A DNA stretch of 64,000 nucleotides from Anaerocolumna sp. AGMB13020 (GCF_033100115.1 NZ_CP136910.1:2602001-2666000); one strand, 5' to 3'. Counted from the stretch's first letter, positions 26,627-38,848 are shown. Numbers and translations are program-made. The notes: a model not told the origin generated them from the letters alone.

Positions 26627-29600
26627 TTATTTGTCGGAATCATCCTCGAAATCAGCATCATCAAAATCTTCATCGGATAAATCCTCGTCTTCAAATTCAT
26701 CCAACTCAATGCTGTCTAAATCATCATCCATGGCATCCTCTGAATAATTGAAGCTCTGATAATCATCATCCTCAAAATCTTCAGAAAGAATTAACTCTTC
26801 TTCCATATCGCTGTCAAGCTTAACAGAACGGTATCTTTTCATACCAGTACCGGCAGGTATTAACTTACCGATAATAACGTTCTCTTTTAATCCGATTAGT
26901 GGATCGACCTTTCCGTTAATAGCAGCTTCTGTTAATACCTTCGTGGTTTCCTGGAAGGATGCTGCTGAAAGGAAGGAGTTTGTTGCCAGGGAGGCTTTTG
27001 TAATACCAAGCATTACCTGCTTTCCGTCTGCAATGGTGAGTCCCTTTTCTTCCAATATCTCATTGGCATCATCGAATTCCAGAATATCAATCAGCTTACC
27101 TGGTAAGAATTCAGAATCTCCGCTGTTTTCAATACGGATTTTCTTAAGCATCTGACGTACGATGACCTCGATATGCTTATCGTTGATTTCAACGCCCTGT
27201 AAACGGTAAACGCGCTGTACTTCCTGAATCATATAATCCTGTACGGCACGAACGCCTTTGATCTTTAAGATATCATGAGGGTTAACGCTACCCTCTGTCA
27301 ATTCATCTCCGGCCTCTAATACATCTCCGTCGAGAACTTTGATACGTGAACCATAAGGGATCAGATAAGTCTTAGCTTCTCCGGTCTCATTGTTTGTTAC
27401 GATGACTTCACGTTTCTTCTTGGTATCCTTTATAGTAACAATACCGCCGAACTCTGCAATAATTGCAAGTCCCTTGGGCTTTCTTGCTTCAAATAATTCC
27501 TCTACACGGGGAAGACCCTGTGTAATATCATCACCGGCAACACCACCGGTATGGAAAGTACGCATGGTAAGCTGTGTTCCGGGTTCTCCGATGGACTGCG
27601 CAGCAATAATACCAACTGCTTCACCTACCTGAACTGCTTCACCGGTAGCCATGTTGGCACCGTAGCATTTAGCGCATACACCGATGTGTGACTTACAGGT
27701 TAAAATGGTACGAATCTTTAACTTGGCATTAAAGCCCTGTTCGTCGATTTTCTTTGTCGCAACGATTCTGGCTGCACGTTTTGGTGTAATCATATGATTT
27801 GCCTTAACGATCACCTCGCCGCTGTCATCTGTAAGAGTTTCACAGGAATATCTGCCGGTAATTCTCTCTTCAAGACTTTCGATTAATTCGCTGCCATCTG
27901 CAAAAGCTTTGATCCACATACCAGGAATTTCTTTGCCTTCACAGCAATCAACTTCACGGATGATAAGATCCTGGGATACGTCTACCAGACGACGGGTTAA
28001 GTAACCGGAATCGGCTGTACGAAGAGCAGTATCGGAAAGACCTTTTCTCGCACCATGAGCTGACATGAAGTACTCGAGAACGTCGAGACCTTCACGGAAG
28101 TTGGATTTAATAGGGAGCTCCAGAGTACGACCGGAGGTATCCGCCATAAGTCCACGCATACCGGCAAGCTGTTTGATCTGCTTATCGGAACCACGGGCAC
28201 CGGAGTCTGCCATCATGTAAATGTTGTTGTATTTATCAAGTCCTGTAAGAAGTGCCTCTGTAATATCATCATCGGCCACCTTCCAGGTGTCAATAACTGC
28301 TTTGTGTCTTTCATCCTCTGTCATAAGACCACGGCGGAAGTTCTTAGAGATTTCTTCAACTCTTGATTCTGCCTCTGCAATAATGGTCTTCTTCTGAGGA
28401 GGAACGGTCATGTCGGAAATGGAAACGGTCATAGCTGCTCTTGTAGAGTATTTATAACCTAAGGATTTAATAGCATCCAGAGTTTCCGCTGTTTTAGTGG
28501 CTCCATGAGTATTGATACATTTCTCAAGAATCTTCTTAAGCTGTTTCTTACCAACATGGAAATCCACTTCAGGAATCAGGAAGTTATCGGGGTTCGTTCT
28601 GTCAACAAATCCCAGATCCTGGCTGATGATTTCATTAAAGATAAAGCGTCCCAGCGTGGATTCAACTGTCTTTGTAATAGTCTCACCACTGTTGTTTACA
28701 CCAGTACGTCTTACTTTGATCTTTGCATGAAGGGTAATTGCAGCATTCTCATAAGCAAGGATTGCTTCATTTACACTCTTAAAGAAATGTCCTTCTCCCA
28801 AATCACCGGGCTTTTGTAAAGTCAGGTAATAGATACCAAGTACCATATCCTGTGAAGGAACGGCAACGGGACCACCGTCGGAAGGCTTTAAGAGGTTATT
28901 AGGGGAGAGCAGAAGGAATCTGCACTCTGCCTGAGCTTCTACGGAAAGAGGTAAATGTACAGCCATCTGGTCACCGTCGAAGTCAGCGTTGAAGGCGGTA
29001 CAAACCAGAGGATGAAGCTTAATAGCCTTACCTTCTACCAATACCGGCTCAAATGCCTGGATACCAAGTCTGTGGAGTGTTGGTGCACGGTTAAGCATTA
29101 CCGGATGCTCTCTGATAACCTCTTCTAATACATCCCATACCTCAGACTGAAGTCTTTCCACCATTTTTTTAGCGGATTTTATATTATGCGCGGTACCTTT
29201 GGCAACCAGCTCTTTCATAACAAAAGGTTTGAATAACTCAATTGCCATTTCCTTTGGCAGACCACACTGATAAATCTTTAATTCCGGTCCTACTACGATA
29301 ACAGAACGTCCGGAGTAGTCAACACGTTTACCAAGTAAGTTCTGACGGAAACGTCCCTGTTTACCCTTTAACATATCGGATAGGGATTTTAAAGCACGGT
29401 TTCCGGGTCCTGTAACGGGTCTTCCTCTTCTTCCGTTATCAATTAAAGCATCAACAGCTTCCTGAAGCATTCTCTTCTCATTTCTCACAATGATATCAGG
29501 TGCGCCAAGCTCTAAAAGTCTCTTTAAACGGTTATTACGGTTAATGATTCTTCTGTATAAATCGTTCATATCAGAGGTAGCGAAACGTCCACCATCCAAC

Positions 29601-30355
29601 TGAACCATAGGTCTTAAATCCGGAGGAATTACAGGTACTACGGAGAGAATCATCCACTCCGGTCTGTTTCCTGACTCACGGAAAGCTTCTACTACTTCCA
29701 GTCTCTTGATTACTCTGGCTCTCTTCTGTCCAGTAAAATCCTTTAAGCCTTTCTTTAATTCTTTGGATTCTGCTTCCAGATCAATTGCCATCAACAGTTC
29801 CTGGATTGCTTCCGCACCCATTCCAACACGGAACCTGTTTCCGTATTTTTCATAGGCTTCTCTGTATTCCTTTTCATTAAGAACCTGTTTATACTGCAGA
29901 TCACTGCTTCCTTTATCAAGTACAATATAGGAGGCAAAGTAGAGCACTTTTTCCAGTGTTCTGGGTGATAAGTCCAGAATTAATCCCATACGGCTGGGGA
30001 TACCTTTAAAGTACCATATATGAGATACAGGGGCAGCGAGCTCAATATGGCCCATTCTTTCCCTGCGGACAGATGCTTTTGTTACTTCAACACCACATCT
30101 GTCGCACACAACGCCTTTATAGCGAATCTTTTTATATTTTCCGCAATGACACTCCCAGTCCTTGCTGGGTCCGAAAATTTTCTCACAGAATAAACCGTCT
30201 TTTTCAGGCTTTAAGGTTCTGTAGTTAATGGTCTCCGGTTTTTTTACCTCGCCTCTGGACCACTCTCTGATTTTTTCAGGAGAAGCAAGGCCAATCTTTA
30301 TAGCATCATAGGTTATTTCCGGACCACTTTGGTTATTTACCACTTCTGGCATCAT
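26627..30355 (-). CDS. rpoC: RNA polymerase beta' subunit
   Basis: The 1242-residue subunit carries the catalytic NADFDGDQM loop near residue 459, the N-terminal zinc site ([20 protein letters not shown]) and the second zinc site ([13 protein letters not shown]). It ends in a tail of about 55 residues in which roughly half are Asp or Glu. This tail lies beyond the conserved core, which ends near [14 protein letters not shown] precedes two adjacent ATG codons. It is 56 bp behind rpoB. Confidence 0.98.
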   Translation of the reverse strand: MMPEVVNNQSGPEITYDAIKIGLASPEKIREWSRGEVKKPETINYRTLKPEKDGLFCEKIFGPSKDWECHCGKYKKIRYKGVVCDRCGVEVTKASVRRERMGHIELAAPVSHIWYFKGIPSRMGLILDLSPRTLEKVLYFASYIVLDKGSSDLQYKQVLNEKEYREAYEKYGNRFRVGMGAEAIQELLMAIDLEAESKELKKGLKDFTGQKRARVIKRLEVVEAFRESGNRPEWMILSVVPVIPPDLRPMVQLDGGRFATSDMNDLYRRIINRNNRLKRLLELGAPDIIVRNEKRMLQEAVDALIDNGRRGRPVTGPGNRALKSLSDMLKGKQGRFRQNLLGKRVDYSGRSVIVVGPELKIYQCGLPKEMAIELFKPFVMKELVAKGTAHNIKSAKKMVERLQSEVWDVLEEVIREHPVMLNRAPTLHRLGIQAFEPVLVEGKAIKLHPLVCTAFNADFDGDQMAVHLPLSVEAQAECRFLLLSPNNLLKPSDGGPVAVPSQDMVLGIYYLTLQKPGDLGEGHFFKSVNEAILAYENAAITLHAKIKVRRTGVNNSGETITKTVESTLGRFIFNEIISQDLGFVDRTNPDNFLIPEVDFHVGKKQLKKILEKCINTHGATKTAETLDAIKSLGYKYSTRAAMTVSISDMTVPPQKKTIIAEAESRVEEISKNFRRGLMTEDERHKAVIDTWKVADDDITEALLTGLDKYNNIYMMADSGARGSDKQIKQLAGMRGLMADTSGRTLELPIKSNFREGLDVLEYFMSAHGARKGLSDTALRTADSGYLTRRLVDVSQDLIIREVDCCEGKEIPGMWIKAFADGSELIESLEERITGRYSCETLTDDSGEVIVKANHMITPKRAARIVATKKIDEQGFNAKLKIRTILTCKSHIGVCAKCYGANMATGEAVQVGEAVGIIAAQSIGEPGTQLTMRTFHTGGVAGDDITQGLPRVEELFEARKPKGLAIIAEFGGIVTIKDTKKKREVIVTNNETGEAKTYLIPYGSRIKVLDGDVLEAGDELTEGSVNPHDILKIKGVRAVQDYMIQEVQRVYRLQGVEINDKHIEVIVRQMLKKIRIENSGDSEFLPGKLIDILEFDDANEILEEKGLTIADGKQVMLGITKASLATNSFLSAASFQETTKVLTEAAINGKVDPLIGLKENVIIGKLIPAGTGMKRYRSVKLDSDMEEELILSEDFEDDDYQSFNYSEDAMDDDLDSIELDEFEDEDLSDEDFDDADFEDDSDK

Positions 30356-30411
30356 CTGGCACTCCCTTTCATAGTAACGGACCTTTTAAACAGTCCTTTT
30401 CTTACAGTAGA

Positions 30412-33400
30412 CTAGTCTTCGAATTCTTCTTCCTCAATATCGCTGATCTCTACCGTCTCCTCATCAAAAGGATCAAAGAAACTTTCCTCTTCCTCAGGTG
30501 TGGTCTCACGGTATCCCGCATCCGTATAATCCTCGTCATAACGGAAGTTGTTGTCTCCCTCGATAAGAGGTGTCAAGTCACCTTCACCATAGTCGATATT
30601 TTCAGTCATCTTGATTTCCTGACCATTTTCATCCAACACGATAACATCCAGCGCTAAAGACTGAAGCTCTTTTAAGAGTACCTTGAAGGATTCCGGAATT
30701 CCGGGATCAGAGATATTCTCTCCCTTAATTATTGCTTCATAGGTCTTAACACGACCGGTAACATCATCGGATTTCACTGTAAGGATTTCCTGAAGAGTAT
30801 AAGCAGCGCCATATGCCTCCAACGCCCAAACCTCCATTTCACCGAATCTCTGTCCACCGAACTGAGCTTTACCACCAAGTGGCTGCTGTGTTACTAAAGA
30901 GTAAGGACCTGTGGAACGAGCATGGATCTTATCATCTACCAGATGGTGGAGTTTTAAGTAGTGCATGAAGCCCACTGTAACAGCTCCGTCAAAGAATTCT
31001 CCGGTTCTTCCGTCACGGAGTCTTACCTTTCCATCTCGGTTAATGGGTACACCTTTCCATTGTTCTCTGTAAGCTTTATTATTTTCCAGATAATCCATAA
31101 CCTCAGGGTCAAGGACATCATTGTATTTATTTTGGAATTCATCCCACTCAGTATTTACATAGTCATTAGCCAGCTCAAGAGTATCCATGATATCATACTC
31201 GTTTGCACCGTCAAATACCGGTGTTGCCACCTTAAAGCCAAGAACCTTGGAGGCAAGACTTAAGTGAATCTCAAGCACCTGACCGATGTTCATACGAGAA
31301 GGCACACCCAGAGGGTTCAGCACGATATCAAGAGGTCTTCCGTTGGGAAGGAAGGGCATATCTTCTGCCGGTAATACACGGGAAACAACACCCTTATTAC
31401 CATGACGTCCGGCCATCTTATCTCCAACCTGAATCTTTCTTTTCTGTGCTATATATACTCTAACGGTCTGGTTTACACCAGGAGAGAGTTCATCACCGTT
31501 TTCTCTTGTAAATACTTTGGCATCGACAATAATACCATACTCACCGTGAGGAACACGTAAAGAGGTATCTCTTACTTCTCTTGCTTTCTCACCGAAAATC
31601 GCACGAAGAAGTCTCTCTTCTGCTGTAAGCTCAGTCTCTCCCTTAGGAGTTACCTTACCTACCAGAATATCTCCGGCACGAACTTCTGCACCGATACGGA
31701 TAATTCCGCGCTCATCCAGATCTTTTAACGCATCATCACCGACACCTGGTACGTCCCTTGTGATTTCTTCGGGTCCTAATTTGGTATCTCTGGACTCTGC
31801 TTCATATTCTTCAATATGAACGGAGGTATATACATCCTCCTGCACCAGTCTTTCACTTAAAAGAACCGCATCTTCGTAATTGTAACCTTCCCAGGTCATA
31901 AATCCGATCAGAGGATTCTTACCCAAAGCTAATTCACCTTGTGAAGTGGAAGGACCGTCTGCAATAACCTGACCAGCTTCAACTTTATCACCTTTCACAA
32001 CGATAGGTCTCTGGTTGATACAGGTTCCCTGGTTACTTCTGGCAAATTTTAATAATTTATATGCTTTTTTCGTTCCATCATCATTTTTAATTATAATTTC
32101 TTTGGAGGTAGATTTTTCAACCATTCCTGCCTTTTCAGAAACCACACATACACCGGAGTCAACGGCTGCTTTTAATTCAATACCGGTTCCTACAACAGGA
32201 GACTCGGTTATTAATAAAGGCACGGCCTGACGCTGCATGTTAGATCCCATGAGGGCACGATTGGCATCATCATTCTCAAGGAAAGGAATCATGGCTGTAG
32301 CAACGGAGAATACCATCTTAGGAGATACGTCCATTAAATCAATTCTTGACTTAGGGAACTCAAGGGTATCTTCTCTAAAACGACCAGATACGTTTACATT
32401 TGTAAAATACCCGTTTTCATCCAGAGACTCATTTGCCTGTGCTACAACATATTTATCCTCTTCGTCCGCCGTCATATAGATAACTTCATCAATTACTCTG
32501 GGATTCTTAGGATCTGTCTTATCCACCTTACGATAAGGTGCTTCAATAAATCCATACTCATTAATTCTGGCATAGGATGCCAAGGAGTTGATAAGACCGA
32601 TGTTAGGACCTTCGGGTGTCTCTACGGGACACATTCTTCCATAGTGGGAGTAATGTACGTCACGAACCTCAAAGCCGGCACGATCACGGGAAAGACCGCC
32701 AGGTCCTAAGGCTGAGAGACGTCTCTTATGGGTCAACTCACCAAGGGGATTATGCTGATCCATAAACTGTGACAGCTGGGAACTACCAAAGAACTCCTTC
32801 ACTGCTGCAGTAACAGGTTTGATATTGATTAAGGACTGAGGGCTTACACCTTCTAAATCCTGTGTGGTCATTCTTTCTCTAACCACACGTTCCATTCTGG
32901 AAAGACCGATACGGTACTGGTTCTGAAGTAATTCTCCAACCGCACGGATTCTTCTGTTTCCTAAATGGTCAATATCATCAGAACCTCCTACTTCATATTC
33001 AAGATGAATATTGTAGTTGATGGAAGCAATGATATCATCCTTGGTTATATGTTTAGGAATCAATTCATTAATATTTCTCTTAATCGCTAATTTGATTTCT
33101 TCAATATCTTTGAATTCATCTAAGATACTTTTTAACACAGGGTAATAAACTTCCTCGGTTACCCCTAGTTCTTTTTTATCTACATCCAGGTAATAGTTCA
33201 AATCTACCATCTGGTTCGTAAGTACTTTAACATTTCTTTCTTCCGCTTGTACCATTATGGAACGTACTGCCGCATTCTGAATCTCTACGGCCAGCTCTTC
33301 GTTAATTGTGGTACCTGCTTCCGCTAAGATTTCTCCTGTTTCCCTGTTTACGACATCTTCAGCCAGAATAGCTCCGATGACCCTATTCTTTAAGGAAAGT

Positions 33401-34245
33401 TTCTTGTTGAACTTAAATCTTCCAACCTTCGCAAGATCATATCTTCTGGGGTCGAAAAACATGCTGTTAATTAAAGACTCCGCACTTTCTACAGAAAGAG
33501 GCTCGCCTGGACGCAGCTTTTTGTACAGCTCAAGTAAACCATCCTGATAATTGTCAGAAGGATCTTTTGTAATACTGGCAAGAATTTTAGGCTCTTCACC
33601 GAAAAGTTCCTGAATTTCAATATTGCTGCCGATTCCGAGGGCACGAATCAGTACAGTAATGGGAACTTTTCTGTTACGGTCTACACGAACGTAAAATACA
33701 TCGTTGGAATCTGTTTCATACTCCAACCAAGCTCCTCTGTTGGGGATAACAGTGGAGGAGAAAAGTTTCTTACCGATTTTGTCATGTCCAATTGCATAAT
33801 AGATTCCGGGGGAACGTACCAACTGGCTAACGATAACTCTTTCTGCTCCGTTTATTACGAAGGTTCCGGTTTCCGTCATTAAAGGCAAGTCACCCATAAA
33901 AATATCGTGTTCATTGATTTCATCGTTCTCTTTGTTGTGAAGTCTGACTTTCACCTTTAAAGGTGCAGCATAGGTAGCATCTCTTTCCTTGCACTCTTCA
34001 ATTGAATATTTGACATCATCTTCGCACAGCGCAAAATCAACGAATTCTAAGCTCAAATGCCCACTGTAATCTTCTATTGGAGAAATATCTTCAAAAACTT
34101 CCTTCAGTCCTTCATCTAAAAACCACTGATAGGAATTCTTTTGAACTTCAATAAGATTTGGCATTTCCAAAACTTCTTTTTGCCTAGAATAGCTCATTCT
34201 TACGCCGTTACCAACTTTGATTGGACGTATCCTGTTTTTATCCAT
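30412..34245 (-). CDS. rpoB: RNA polymerase beta subunit
   Basis: The 1277-residue subunit has the rifampicin-region segment [21 protein letters not shown] near residue 480 and the C-terminal [24 protein letters not shown] block. Beyond the conserved end it has an acidic tail of about 70 residues rich in Glu and Asp. A GTG-initiated longer frame exists at 34257, but AAGGGG better serves the ATG at 34245, which was chosen. It has its own promoter and lies more than 1 kb from rplL. Confidence 0.97.
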   Translation of the reverse strand: MDKNRIRPIKVGNGVRMSYSRQKEVLEMPNLIEVQKNSYQWFLDEGLKEVFEDISPIEDYSGHLSLEFVDFALCEDDVKYSIEECKERDATYAAPLKVKVRLHNKENDEINEHDIFMGDLPLMTETGTFVINGAERVIVSQLVRSPGIYYAIGHDKIGKKLFSSTVIPNRGAWLEYETDSNDVFYVRVDRNRKVPITVLIRALGIGSNIEIQELFGEEPKILASITKDPSDNYQDGLLELYKKLRPGEPLSVESAESLINSMFFDPRRYDLAKVGRFKFNKKLSLKNRVIGAILAEDVVNRETGEILAEAGTTINEELAVEIQNAAVRSIMVQAEERNVKVLTNQMVDLNYYLDVDKKELGVTEEVYYPVLKSILDEFKDIEEIKLAIKRNINELIPKHITKDDIIASINYNIHLEYEVGGSDDIDHLGNRRIRAVGELLQNQYRIGLSRMERVVRERMTTQDLEGVSPQSLINIKPVTAAVKEFFGSSQLSQFMDQHNPLGELTHKRRLSALGPGGLSRDRAGFEVRDVHYSHYGRMCPVETPEGPNIGLINSLASYARINEYGFIEAPYRKVDKTDPKNPRVIDEVIYMTADEEDKYVVAQANESLDENGYFTNVNVSGRFREDTLEFPKSRIDLMDVSPKMVFSVATAMIPFLENDDANRALMGSNMQRQAVPLLITESPVVGTGIELKAAVDSGVCVVSEKAGMVEKSTSKEIIIKNDDGTKKAYKLLKFARSNQGTCINQRPIVVKGDKVEAGQVIADGPSTSQGELALGKNPLIGFMTWEGYNYEDAVLLSERLVQEDVYTSVHIEEYEAESRDTKLGPEEITRDVPGVGDDALKDLDERGIIRIGAEVRAGDILVGKVTPKGETELTAEERLLRAIFGEKAREVRDTSLRVPHGEYGIIVDAKVFTRENGDELSPGVNQTVRVYIAQKRKIQVGDKMAGRHGNKGVVSRVLPAEDMPFLPNGRPLDIVLNPLGVPSRMNIGQVLEIHLSLASKVLGFKVATPVFDGANEYDIMDTLELANDYVNTEWDEFQNKYNDVLDPEVMDYLENNKAYREQWKGVPINRDGKVRLRDGRTGEFFDGAVTVGFMHYLKLHHLVDDKIHARSTGPYSLVTQQPLGGKAQFGGQRFGEMEVWALEAYGAAYTLQEILTVKSDDVTGRVKTYEAIIKGENISDPGIPESFKVLLKELQSLALDVIVLDENGQEIKMTENIDYGEGDLTPLIEGDNNFRYDEDYTDAGYRETTPEEEESFFDPFDEETVEISDIEEEEFED

Positions 34246-34382
34246 TGACGTTTTCACCCCTTGAGTTTTATTTTTATTTCCAGAAAGATTCTAGAATAAT
34301 TTGTTTAAACCACTTTTCTTTTACACTTATATGTGCTATAATAGATATTGTAGGCATATCTTCGCACAATAGTGCATCTTTC

Positions 34383-34411
34383 ATACTATCACAAGTTTGT
34401 CAAGATGTCAA
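34383..34411 (-). promoter_or_regulatory. Sigma-A promoter of rpoB
   Basis: On the minus strand TTGACA (34411-34406), 17 bases, then TAGTAT (34388-34383). It lies about 140 bases upstream of the rpoB start and downstream of the tandem repeat array, so rpoBC need not depend on readthrough from rplL. Confidence 0.7.
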
Positions 34412-34574
34412 TATGTTTTTGTCCTTTTTTTCTATTCCCATGCAAAAAAGTTCCCTATCTTAAGTTTATTCCCCAATTTGATAAGTCTATACCAGGGACC
34501 CCTGTAATTTTTTGTGTCTTGAATTTGAGTATTTTAAAATACATATTAAGATTTTCATTTTTATTGTAGTAAGT

Positions 34575-35095
34575 TCGAGATTAAAAGATTAAAGTTCTAG
34601 GTTATAATTTGAAATTTTAGATTTTAAGTTCTTGGTTAGGTCTCTAAGTTTAAAGTTTTAGGTTCGTAATGAAAGCACTAAGTTTTAAGTTCTACTTTGT
34701 AGTTCTAAGTTAAGGGCTCTAAGTTTAAAGTTTTAGGTTTGTGGTTCTAAGTTATGTGTTCTAAGTTTAAAGTTCTAGTTTTGTTGTTCTAAGTTAAGAG
34801 CTCTAAGTTTAAAGTTCTAGGTTTATAGTTCTAAGTTAAGAGCTCTAAGTTTAAAGTTCTAGGTTTATAGTTCTAAGTTAAGAGCTCTAAGTTTAAAGTT
34901 CTAGGTTTATAGTTCTAAGTTAAGAGCTCTAAGTTTAAAGTTCTAGGTTTTTAGATCTAAGTTAAAAGATCTAAATTTAAAGTTCAGCTTGAAGTTCTAG
35001 GTTAAGAGCACCAAATTTAAAGTTCTCGTTCTGAAGCTCTAAGTTAAGAACACTAAGTCTAAAGTTTATAGTTCTAAGTTTTAGGTTTTAGAGGT
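34575..35095. repeat. 14-bp tandem repeat array with 42-bp higher-order unit
   Basis: About 520 bp are built from degenerate copies of a 14-bp monomer, roughly GTTCTAAGTTTAAA. Three monomers form a 42-bp unit that recurs precisely from 34717 (unit starts at 34717, 34759, 34801, 34843, 34885 and 34927). The middle units are nearly identical, and copies decay towards both ends. Stops occur in all frames, so it is not coding. It lies between the rplL terminator and the rpoB promoter. Confidence 0.9.
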
Positions 35096-35278
35096 TCTAA
35101 TTTAAAAATCCAATTAACTATCTAATTAAGTGATATCCCAGATCCTGACAGCCTGATAATAGTAAGACCGAATATATTAGAATCAATTAATCTTGGACAG
35201 CAATGGCTTCATAATGTCCTTACTATATAATAATGTTTGAGTATATGATAGATTAATAAATACTGTATCTGCGAAATA

Positions 35279-35314
35279 AAAAAGTCTGTCCTGGCATTTG
35301 TCAGAACAGACTTT
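35279..35314 (-). terminator. Terminator of the rplJ-rplL unit
   Basis: AAAAGTCTGTCCTG (35279-35292) pairs with CAGAACAGACTTTT (35301-35314) with one mismatch. On the minus strand the stem is followed by a T-rich tract. It lies 17 bases beyond the rplL stop and separates rplL from the repeat array and rpoB. Confidence 0.85.
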
Positions 35315-35330
35315 TATCATTTGCTGTAAA

Positions 35331-35696
35331 TTATTTAACTGTAACTTTAGCGCCTTCTGCTTCAAGTTTAGCTTTGATATCAGCAGCTTCATCTTTAGAT
35401 GCAGCCTCTTTTAATGTCTTAGGAGCGCCATCTACAAGGTCTTTAGCTTCTTTTAAGCCTAAGCCAGTGATTTCACGAACTACTTTAATAACCTTAACTT
35501 TGTTAGGGCCGCAGTCTGTTAACTCTACGTCAAATTCTGTCTTCTCTTCAGCTTCTGCTGCACCAGCTGCAGGACCAGCAACTACAACACCAGCTGCTGC
35601 GGATACACCGAATTCTTCTTCACATGCTTTTACTAAATCATTTAATTCTAATACTGTTAAGCTCTTAATAGCTTCGATAAACTCTTGAGTTGTCAT
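35331..35696 (-). CDS. rplL: 50S ribosomal protein L7/L12
   Basis: The 121-residue stalk protein recruits translation GTPases. An N-terminal dimerisation helix (about residues 1-32) and an Ala/Gly-rich hinge (about 36-50) lead to the globular C-terminal domain, with [22 protein letters not shown] near residue 68. Length is normal. GGAGG precedes the ATG, 52 bp behind rplJ. Confidence 0.98.
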   Translation of the reverse strand: MTTQEFIEAIKSLTVLELNDLVKACEEEFGVSAAAGVVVAGPAAGAAEAEEKTEFDVELTDCGPNKVKVIKVVREITGLGLKEAKDLVDGAPKTLKEAASKDEAADIKAKLEAEGAKVTVK

Positions 35697-35748
35697 TTGA
35701 AAATACCTCCGTTTAATAATTTATTGTACTGAAACTAATTTTTGATCC

Positions 35749-36243
35749 TTATGCCACTTCAGACTGTTTCTCAGCGATCTGCTTAAGAACACGAGCAAAG
35801 TTGGTAATAGGTGACTGTAAGCTTCCAAGTAACTTGGAAATAAGTACTTCTCTGGAAGGAATTGTTGCGATAACCTGGATACCTTTTTCATCATAGTAGG
35901 TTCCTTCAACAACACCTGCTTTGAACTCTAACTTAGGAGCAGTCTTGATTGTATCATTGATGATTCTTGCAGGAGATGTTGCATCTTCGATGCCGAAAGC
36001 CACTGCTGTAGGTCCTTCTAAGTGTTTAGCAAGACTCTCATAAGCAGTTCCTTCAAACGCACGCTTTAACAAAGTATTCTTATATACTTTATATACAACT
36101 CCAGCTTCTCTTAACTGCTTACGAAGCTTTGTATCTTCTTCCACAGTAAGTCCACGGTAGTCAACTGCAACGATTGATTTCGCCTGATCAACATAACCTT
36201 TAATCTCATCGATAATAGGTTGTTTTAATTCTACTTTTGCCAT
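35749..36243 (-). CDS. rplJ: 50S ribosomal protein L10
   Basis: The 164-residue L10 anchors L7/L12 dimers to the 23S rRNA. The conserved IVAVDYRGLTVEEDTKLRKQLR block lies near residue 22 and YKVYKNTLLKRA near 51. Length is slightly under the usual. AAGGAGG precedes the ATG. It is regulated by the L10 leader directly upstream, to which L10 complexes bind in the well-known autoregulation. Confidence 0.97.
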   Translation of the reverse strand: MAKVELKQPIIDEIKGYVDQAKSIVAVDYRGLTVEEDTKLRKQLREAGVVYKVYKNTLLKRAFEGTAYESLAKHLEGPTAVAFGIEDATSPARIINDTIKTAPKLEFKAGVVEGTYYDEKGIQVIATIPSREVLISKLLGSLQSPITNFARVLKQIAEKQSEVA

Positions 36244-36269
36244 TCTGGTATACCTCCTTATAGATTTTT

Positions 36270-36470
36270 AAAAAATCCCTTACTGCCGGACAGTAAGGGA
36301 TTCGAAAATTCGTATCAGGAACGCGGGGTAAACAGAAATATTTCTATTTATCTTAAGTTCCGTATGAATTAAAGTTCGTAAGATCATATAATCTTAAAAA
36401 CCATTCCCTCGGTAGGCGTTTTCTCCTTATGCCTTACGGCACCTACTGTCTACGGCAGTTATTGCTAACG
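36270..36470 (-). promoter_or_regulatory. Ribosomal protein L10 leader with attenuator
   Basis: The leader of rplJ carries the conserved L10-leader elements on the minus strand, around GGTGCCGTAAGGC and GCCTACCGAGG (complement of about 36409-36455). It ends in a hairpin of 12 perfect pairs (36274-36285 with 36291-36302) followed by T residues. In this family L10-L12 binding controls downstream expression. The layout is normal for Firmicutes. Confidence 0.88.
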
Positions 36471-36471
36471 T

Positions 36472-36500
36472 ATTATAACATTAATCTATTATAGTGTCAA
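36472..36500 (-). promoter_or_regulatory. Consensus sigma-A promoter of rplJ-rplL
   Basis: On the minus strand TTGACA (36500-36495), 17 bases, then TATAAT (36477-36472), both perfect. It starts the L10 leader near 36465. Confidence 0.85.
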
Positions 36501-36527
36501 CCATAAATTAAAATCTTTTTAAAACTA

Positions 36528-37223
36528 TTACTGAGCAAGCTTCGCTGTATTTAATTTTACACCAGGTCCCATAGTGGAAGACAGTGTAACGCTTTTTAAA
36601 TACTGACCCTTTGCTGCAGAAGGTTTTGCTTTATTGATTGCACCGATAAGCGTCTGGAAGTTGTCCGCTAATTGATCTTCGCTAAAAGAAGCTTTTCCCA
36701 ACGGCACGTGAATGATATTTGTCTTGTCTAATCTGTATTCAATCTTACCAGCTTTGATTTCCTTAACAGCCTTTGTTACATCCATAGTAACAGTTCCAGC
36801 TTTAGGGTTAGGCATTAAGCCCTTAGGTCCGAGTACACGTCCTAAACGTCCTACTACACCCATCATATCAGGAGTTGCAACAACTACGTCAAAGTCAACC
36901 CAGCCATCGTTCTGGATTTTAGGCACTAACTCTTCTCCGCCTACGTAATCTGCTCCGGCTGCTTCAGCTTCTGTAAGCTTGTCACCCTTTGCAAATACTA
37001 AAACTTTAACATCTTTACCAGTTCCGTGGGGAAGTACAACTGCTCCACGTACCTGCTGATCAGCGTGACGACCGTCAACACCAAGTCTGATATGAGCTTC
37101 TACTGTTTCATCAAATTTAGCAACTGCTGTTTTCTTAACTAAGCCGATAGCAGCATCTGCATCATAAAGAACAGCCCTGTCGATAAGCTTTGCAGCTTCT
37201 GCGTATTTCTTTCCTCTTTTCAT
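36528..37223 (-). CDS. rplA: 50S ribosomal protein L1
   Basis: The 231-residue L1 forms the L1 stalk that guides tRNA exit. The signature [12 protein letters not shown] lies near residue 130, with [10 protein letters not shown] in the C-terminal part. An upstream-extended frame to 37325 has no homology; AGGAGG lies seven bases before ATG 37223, which gives the normal length. Confidence 0.97.
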   Translation of the reverse strand: MKRGKKYAEAAKLIDRAVLYDADAAIGLVKKTAVAKFDETVEAHIRLGVDGRHADQQVRGAVVLPHGTGKDVKVLVFAKGDKLTEAEAAGADYVGGEELVPKIQNDGWVDFDVVVATPDMMGVVGRLGRVLGPKGLMPNPKAGTVTMDVTKAVKEIKAGKIEYRLDKTNIIHVPLGKASFSEDQLADNFQTLIGAINKAKPSAAKGQYLKSVTLSSTMGPGVKLNTAKLAQ

Positions 37224-37335
37224 TACATTACCTCCTAGTGGTATTATCGGGAGCTTAAAGAATCTGTTCATTTCGCTAAACAGTTCCATCATGGAATAAT
37301 AAAACCTTCCATTACCCTCCCACACTTAAAATAAA

Positions 37336-37761
37336 TTAGTCAACTACAGTGATTCCCATACTTCTTGCAGTACCTGCAATCATACTGGTTGCTGTTTCAA
37401 TATTAGCTGCATTCAAATCAGGCATTTTTAATTCTGCGATTTTCTGAACTTCAGCTCTTGTGATTGTAGCAACTTTAGTCTTGTTAGGAACAGCTGAACC
37501 GGACTTTAAATTGCAAGCTTTCTTTAACAATATAGCAGCGGGAGGAGTCTTAGTGATAAAGCTGAAGCTTCTATCCGCATATACTGTGATAACTACAGGG
37601 ATGATCATTCCTTCCTGATCTGCAGTTCTTGCATTAAATTCCTTTGTAAACTGCACAATGTTAACACCGTGCTGACCTAAAGCAGGTCCTACGGGCGGTG
37701 CAGGTGTTGCCTTTGCAGCGGGAATCTGTAATTTAATATATCCTGTAACTTTCTTTGCCAT
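37336..37761 (-). CDS. rplK: 50S ribosomal protein L11
   Basis: The 141-residue L11 forms the GTPase-associated centre. The N-terminal [21 protein letters not shown] and the C-terminal AGTARSMGI are diagnostic. Length is normal. AGGAGG precedes the ATG. It follows nusG and precedes rplA, the standard order. Confidence 0.98.
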   Translation of the reverse strand: MAKKVTGYIKLQIPAAKATPAPPVGPALGQHGVNIVQFTKEFNARTADQEGMIIPVVITVYADRSFSFITKTPPAAILLKKACNLKSGSAVPNKTKVATITRAEVQKIAELKMPDLNAANIETATSMIAGTARSMGITVVD

Positions 37762-37885
37762 TATAGCATACCTCCTGAATTTGTGGTTTTATCGGGATTG
37801 CCCTCCCACCATCCGGTTTTTTGCAATAGAAGTATTTTCTACCGGATGCGTTTGTTTACAGTTTGTAACTATTCAGTAATAGTCA

Positions 37886-38401
37886 CTACATTTTTCTAAT
37901 ATCCGTGAAACTGATCTCGACAGGAGTTTCACGACCAAACATATCGACACTGATTGTAACGATCTGCTTGTGAGTATTAATCTGCTTAATGATGCCGGTT
38001 GTATTTTCCCACACACCGGAAACAACCTCCACCATATCACCGATTTCAAAATCAATAACAACATCATCTTTTCTGATTCCCATGGCCTTCATTTCTAAGT
38101 CCGTTAAGGGAACCGGTTTGGAGCCAGGACCGACAAATCCGGTAACGCCGCGGGTATTACGCACAACGTACCAGGTATCGTCGTTCATTTCCATGTTAAG
38201 TAAAACATATCCAGGGAACAACTTCTTCTGAACTTTTTTCTTAACACCGTTCTTTACTTCAATAACATCCTGAAGGGGAACGGATACCTCTAAGATTTGA
38301 TCTTGAAGCTTTCTGTTTTCAATTGTTTTCTCAATGTTGGCTTTAACCTTATTCTCATATCCTGAGTAAGTATGAACAACGTACCAATTCGTCTTTGACA
38401 T
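37886..38401 (-). CDS. nusG: Transcription antitermination factor NusG
   Basis: The 171-residue NusG binds RNA polymerase and couples it to pausing, Rho and the ribosome. The NGN domain starts NWYVVHTYSGYENKV and contains FPGYVLL. The C-terminal KOW domain has GDMVEVVSGVWENTTGIIKQIN. The longest frame begins at 38461, but AGGTGG four bases before ATG 38401 gives the normal N-terminus. It is 16 bp behind secE. Confidence 0.96.
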   Translation of the reverse strand: MSKTNWYVVHTYSGYENKVKANIEKTIENRKLQDQILEVSVPLQDVIEVKNGVKKKVQKKLFPGYVLLNMEMNDDTWYVVRNTRGVTGFVGPGSKPVPLTDLEMKAMGIRKDDVVIDFEIGDMVEVVSGVWENTTGIIKQINTHKQIVTISVDMFGRETPVEISFTDIRKM

Positions 38402-38417
38402 ATGACCACCTTTATTT

Positions 38418-38627
38418 CTATTTAATAATAAATCCGAATCCGAACTTAATGATAACATCAAGTAGAGATATTATTAAACCTAAAGCAACAGATGCTACTA
38501 AAACAGCTGTTGACTGCTTTACAAGGGTTTCTTTGTCAGGCCAGGCGATTTTTGAGAATTCAGCTTTCAGTCCTGAGAACTTGCTTTTCTTTGGAGCCTT
38601 TTCTGTTGTAGTTAAGTTTTCTCCCAT
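38418..38627 (-). CDS. secE: Preprotein translocase subunit SecE
   Basis: The 69-residue protein has the short Gram-positive SecE form: a charged N-terminal part with AEFSKIAWPDKETL (conserved W-P), then one membrane helix near residues 38-60. It is part of the SecYEG channel. It lies between rpmG and nusG, the usual place. Confidence 0.95.
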   Translation of the reverse strand: MGENLTTTEKAPKKSKFSGLKAEFSKIAWPDKETLVKQSTAVLVASVALGLIISLLDVIIKFGFGFIIK

Positions 38628-38698
38628 ATTCTCTTATCCTTTCCTATCAGTATAACCGGATTAGACCGGCAAATAACTGATGAGACTATTCGATTCCG

Positions 38699-38848
38699 TT
38701 ATTTTGTTTCTTTGTGTGTTGTGTGTGATTTGCAGAACTTGCAATATTTCTTTGTTTCCATTCTGTCTGGATGTGCTTTCTTTTCTTTTGTCGTATTATA
38801 ATTACGTTGTTTGCACTCCGTACATGCCAATGTGATCTTTACGCGCAC
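38699..38848 (-). CDS. rpmG: 50S ribosomal protein L33
   Basis: This 49-residue gene starts with GTG (38848-38846), eight bases behind GGAGG. The protein reads [20 protein letters not shown] at its start and ends [16 protein letters not shown]. It has the two CxxC pairs (C9/C12 and C36/C39) of the zinc-binding L33 form. Position directly upstream of secE-nusG is the conserved one. Confidence 0.96.
   Translation of the reverse strand: MRVKITLACTECKQRNYNTTKEKKAHPDRMETKKYCKFCKSHTTHKETK

Noticed and set aside
18400..34257. Many long frames opposite tuf, fusA, nrdJ, rpoC and rpoB
   Set aside because: They are antisense shadows of strongly conserved genes with no start signals of their own.
34575..35095. 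Possible CRISPR array
   Set aside because: The 42-bp units are contiguous, with no unique spacers, and there are no cas genes nearby.
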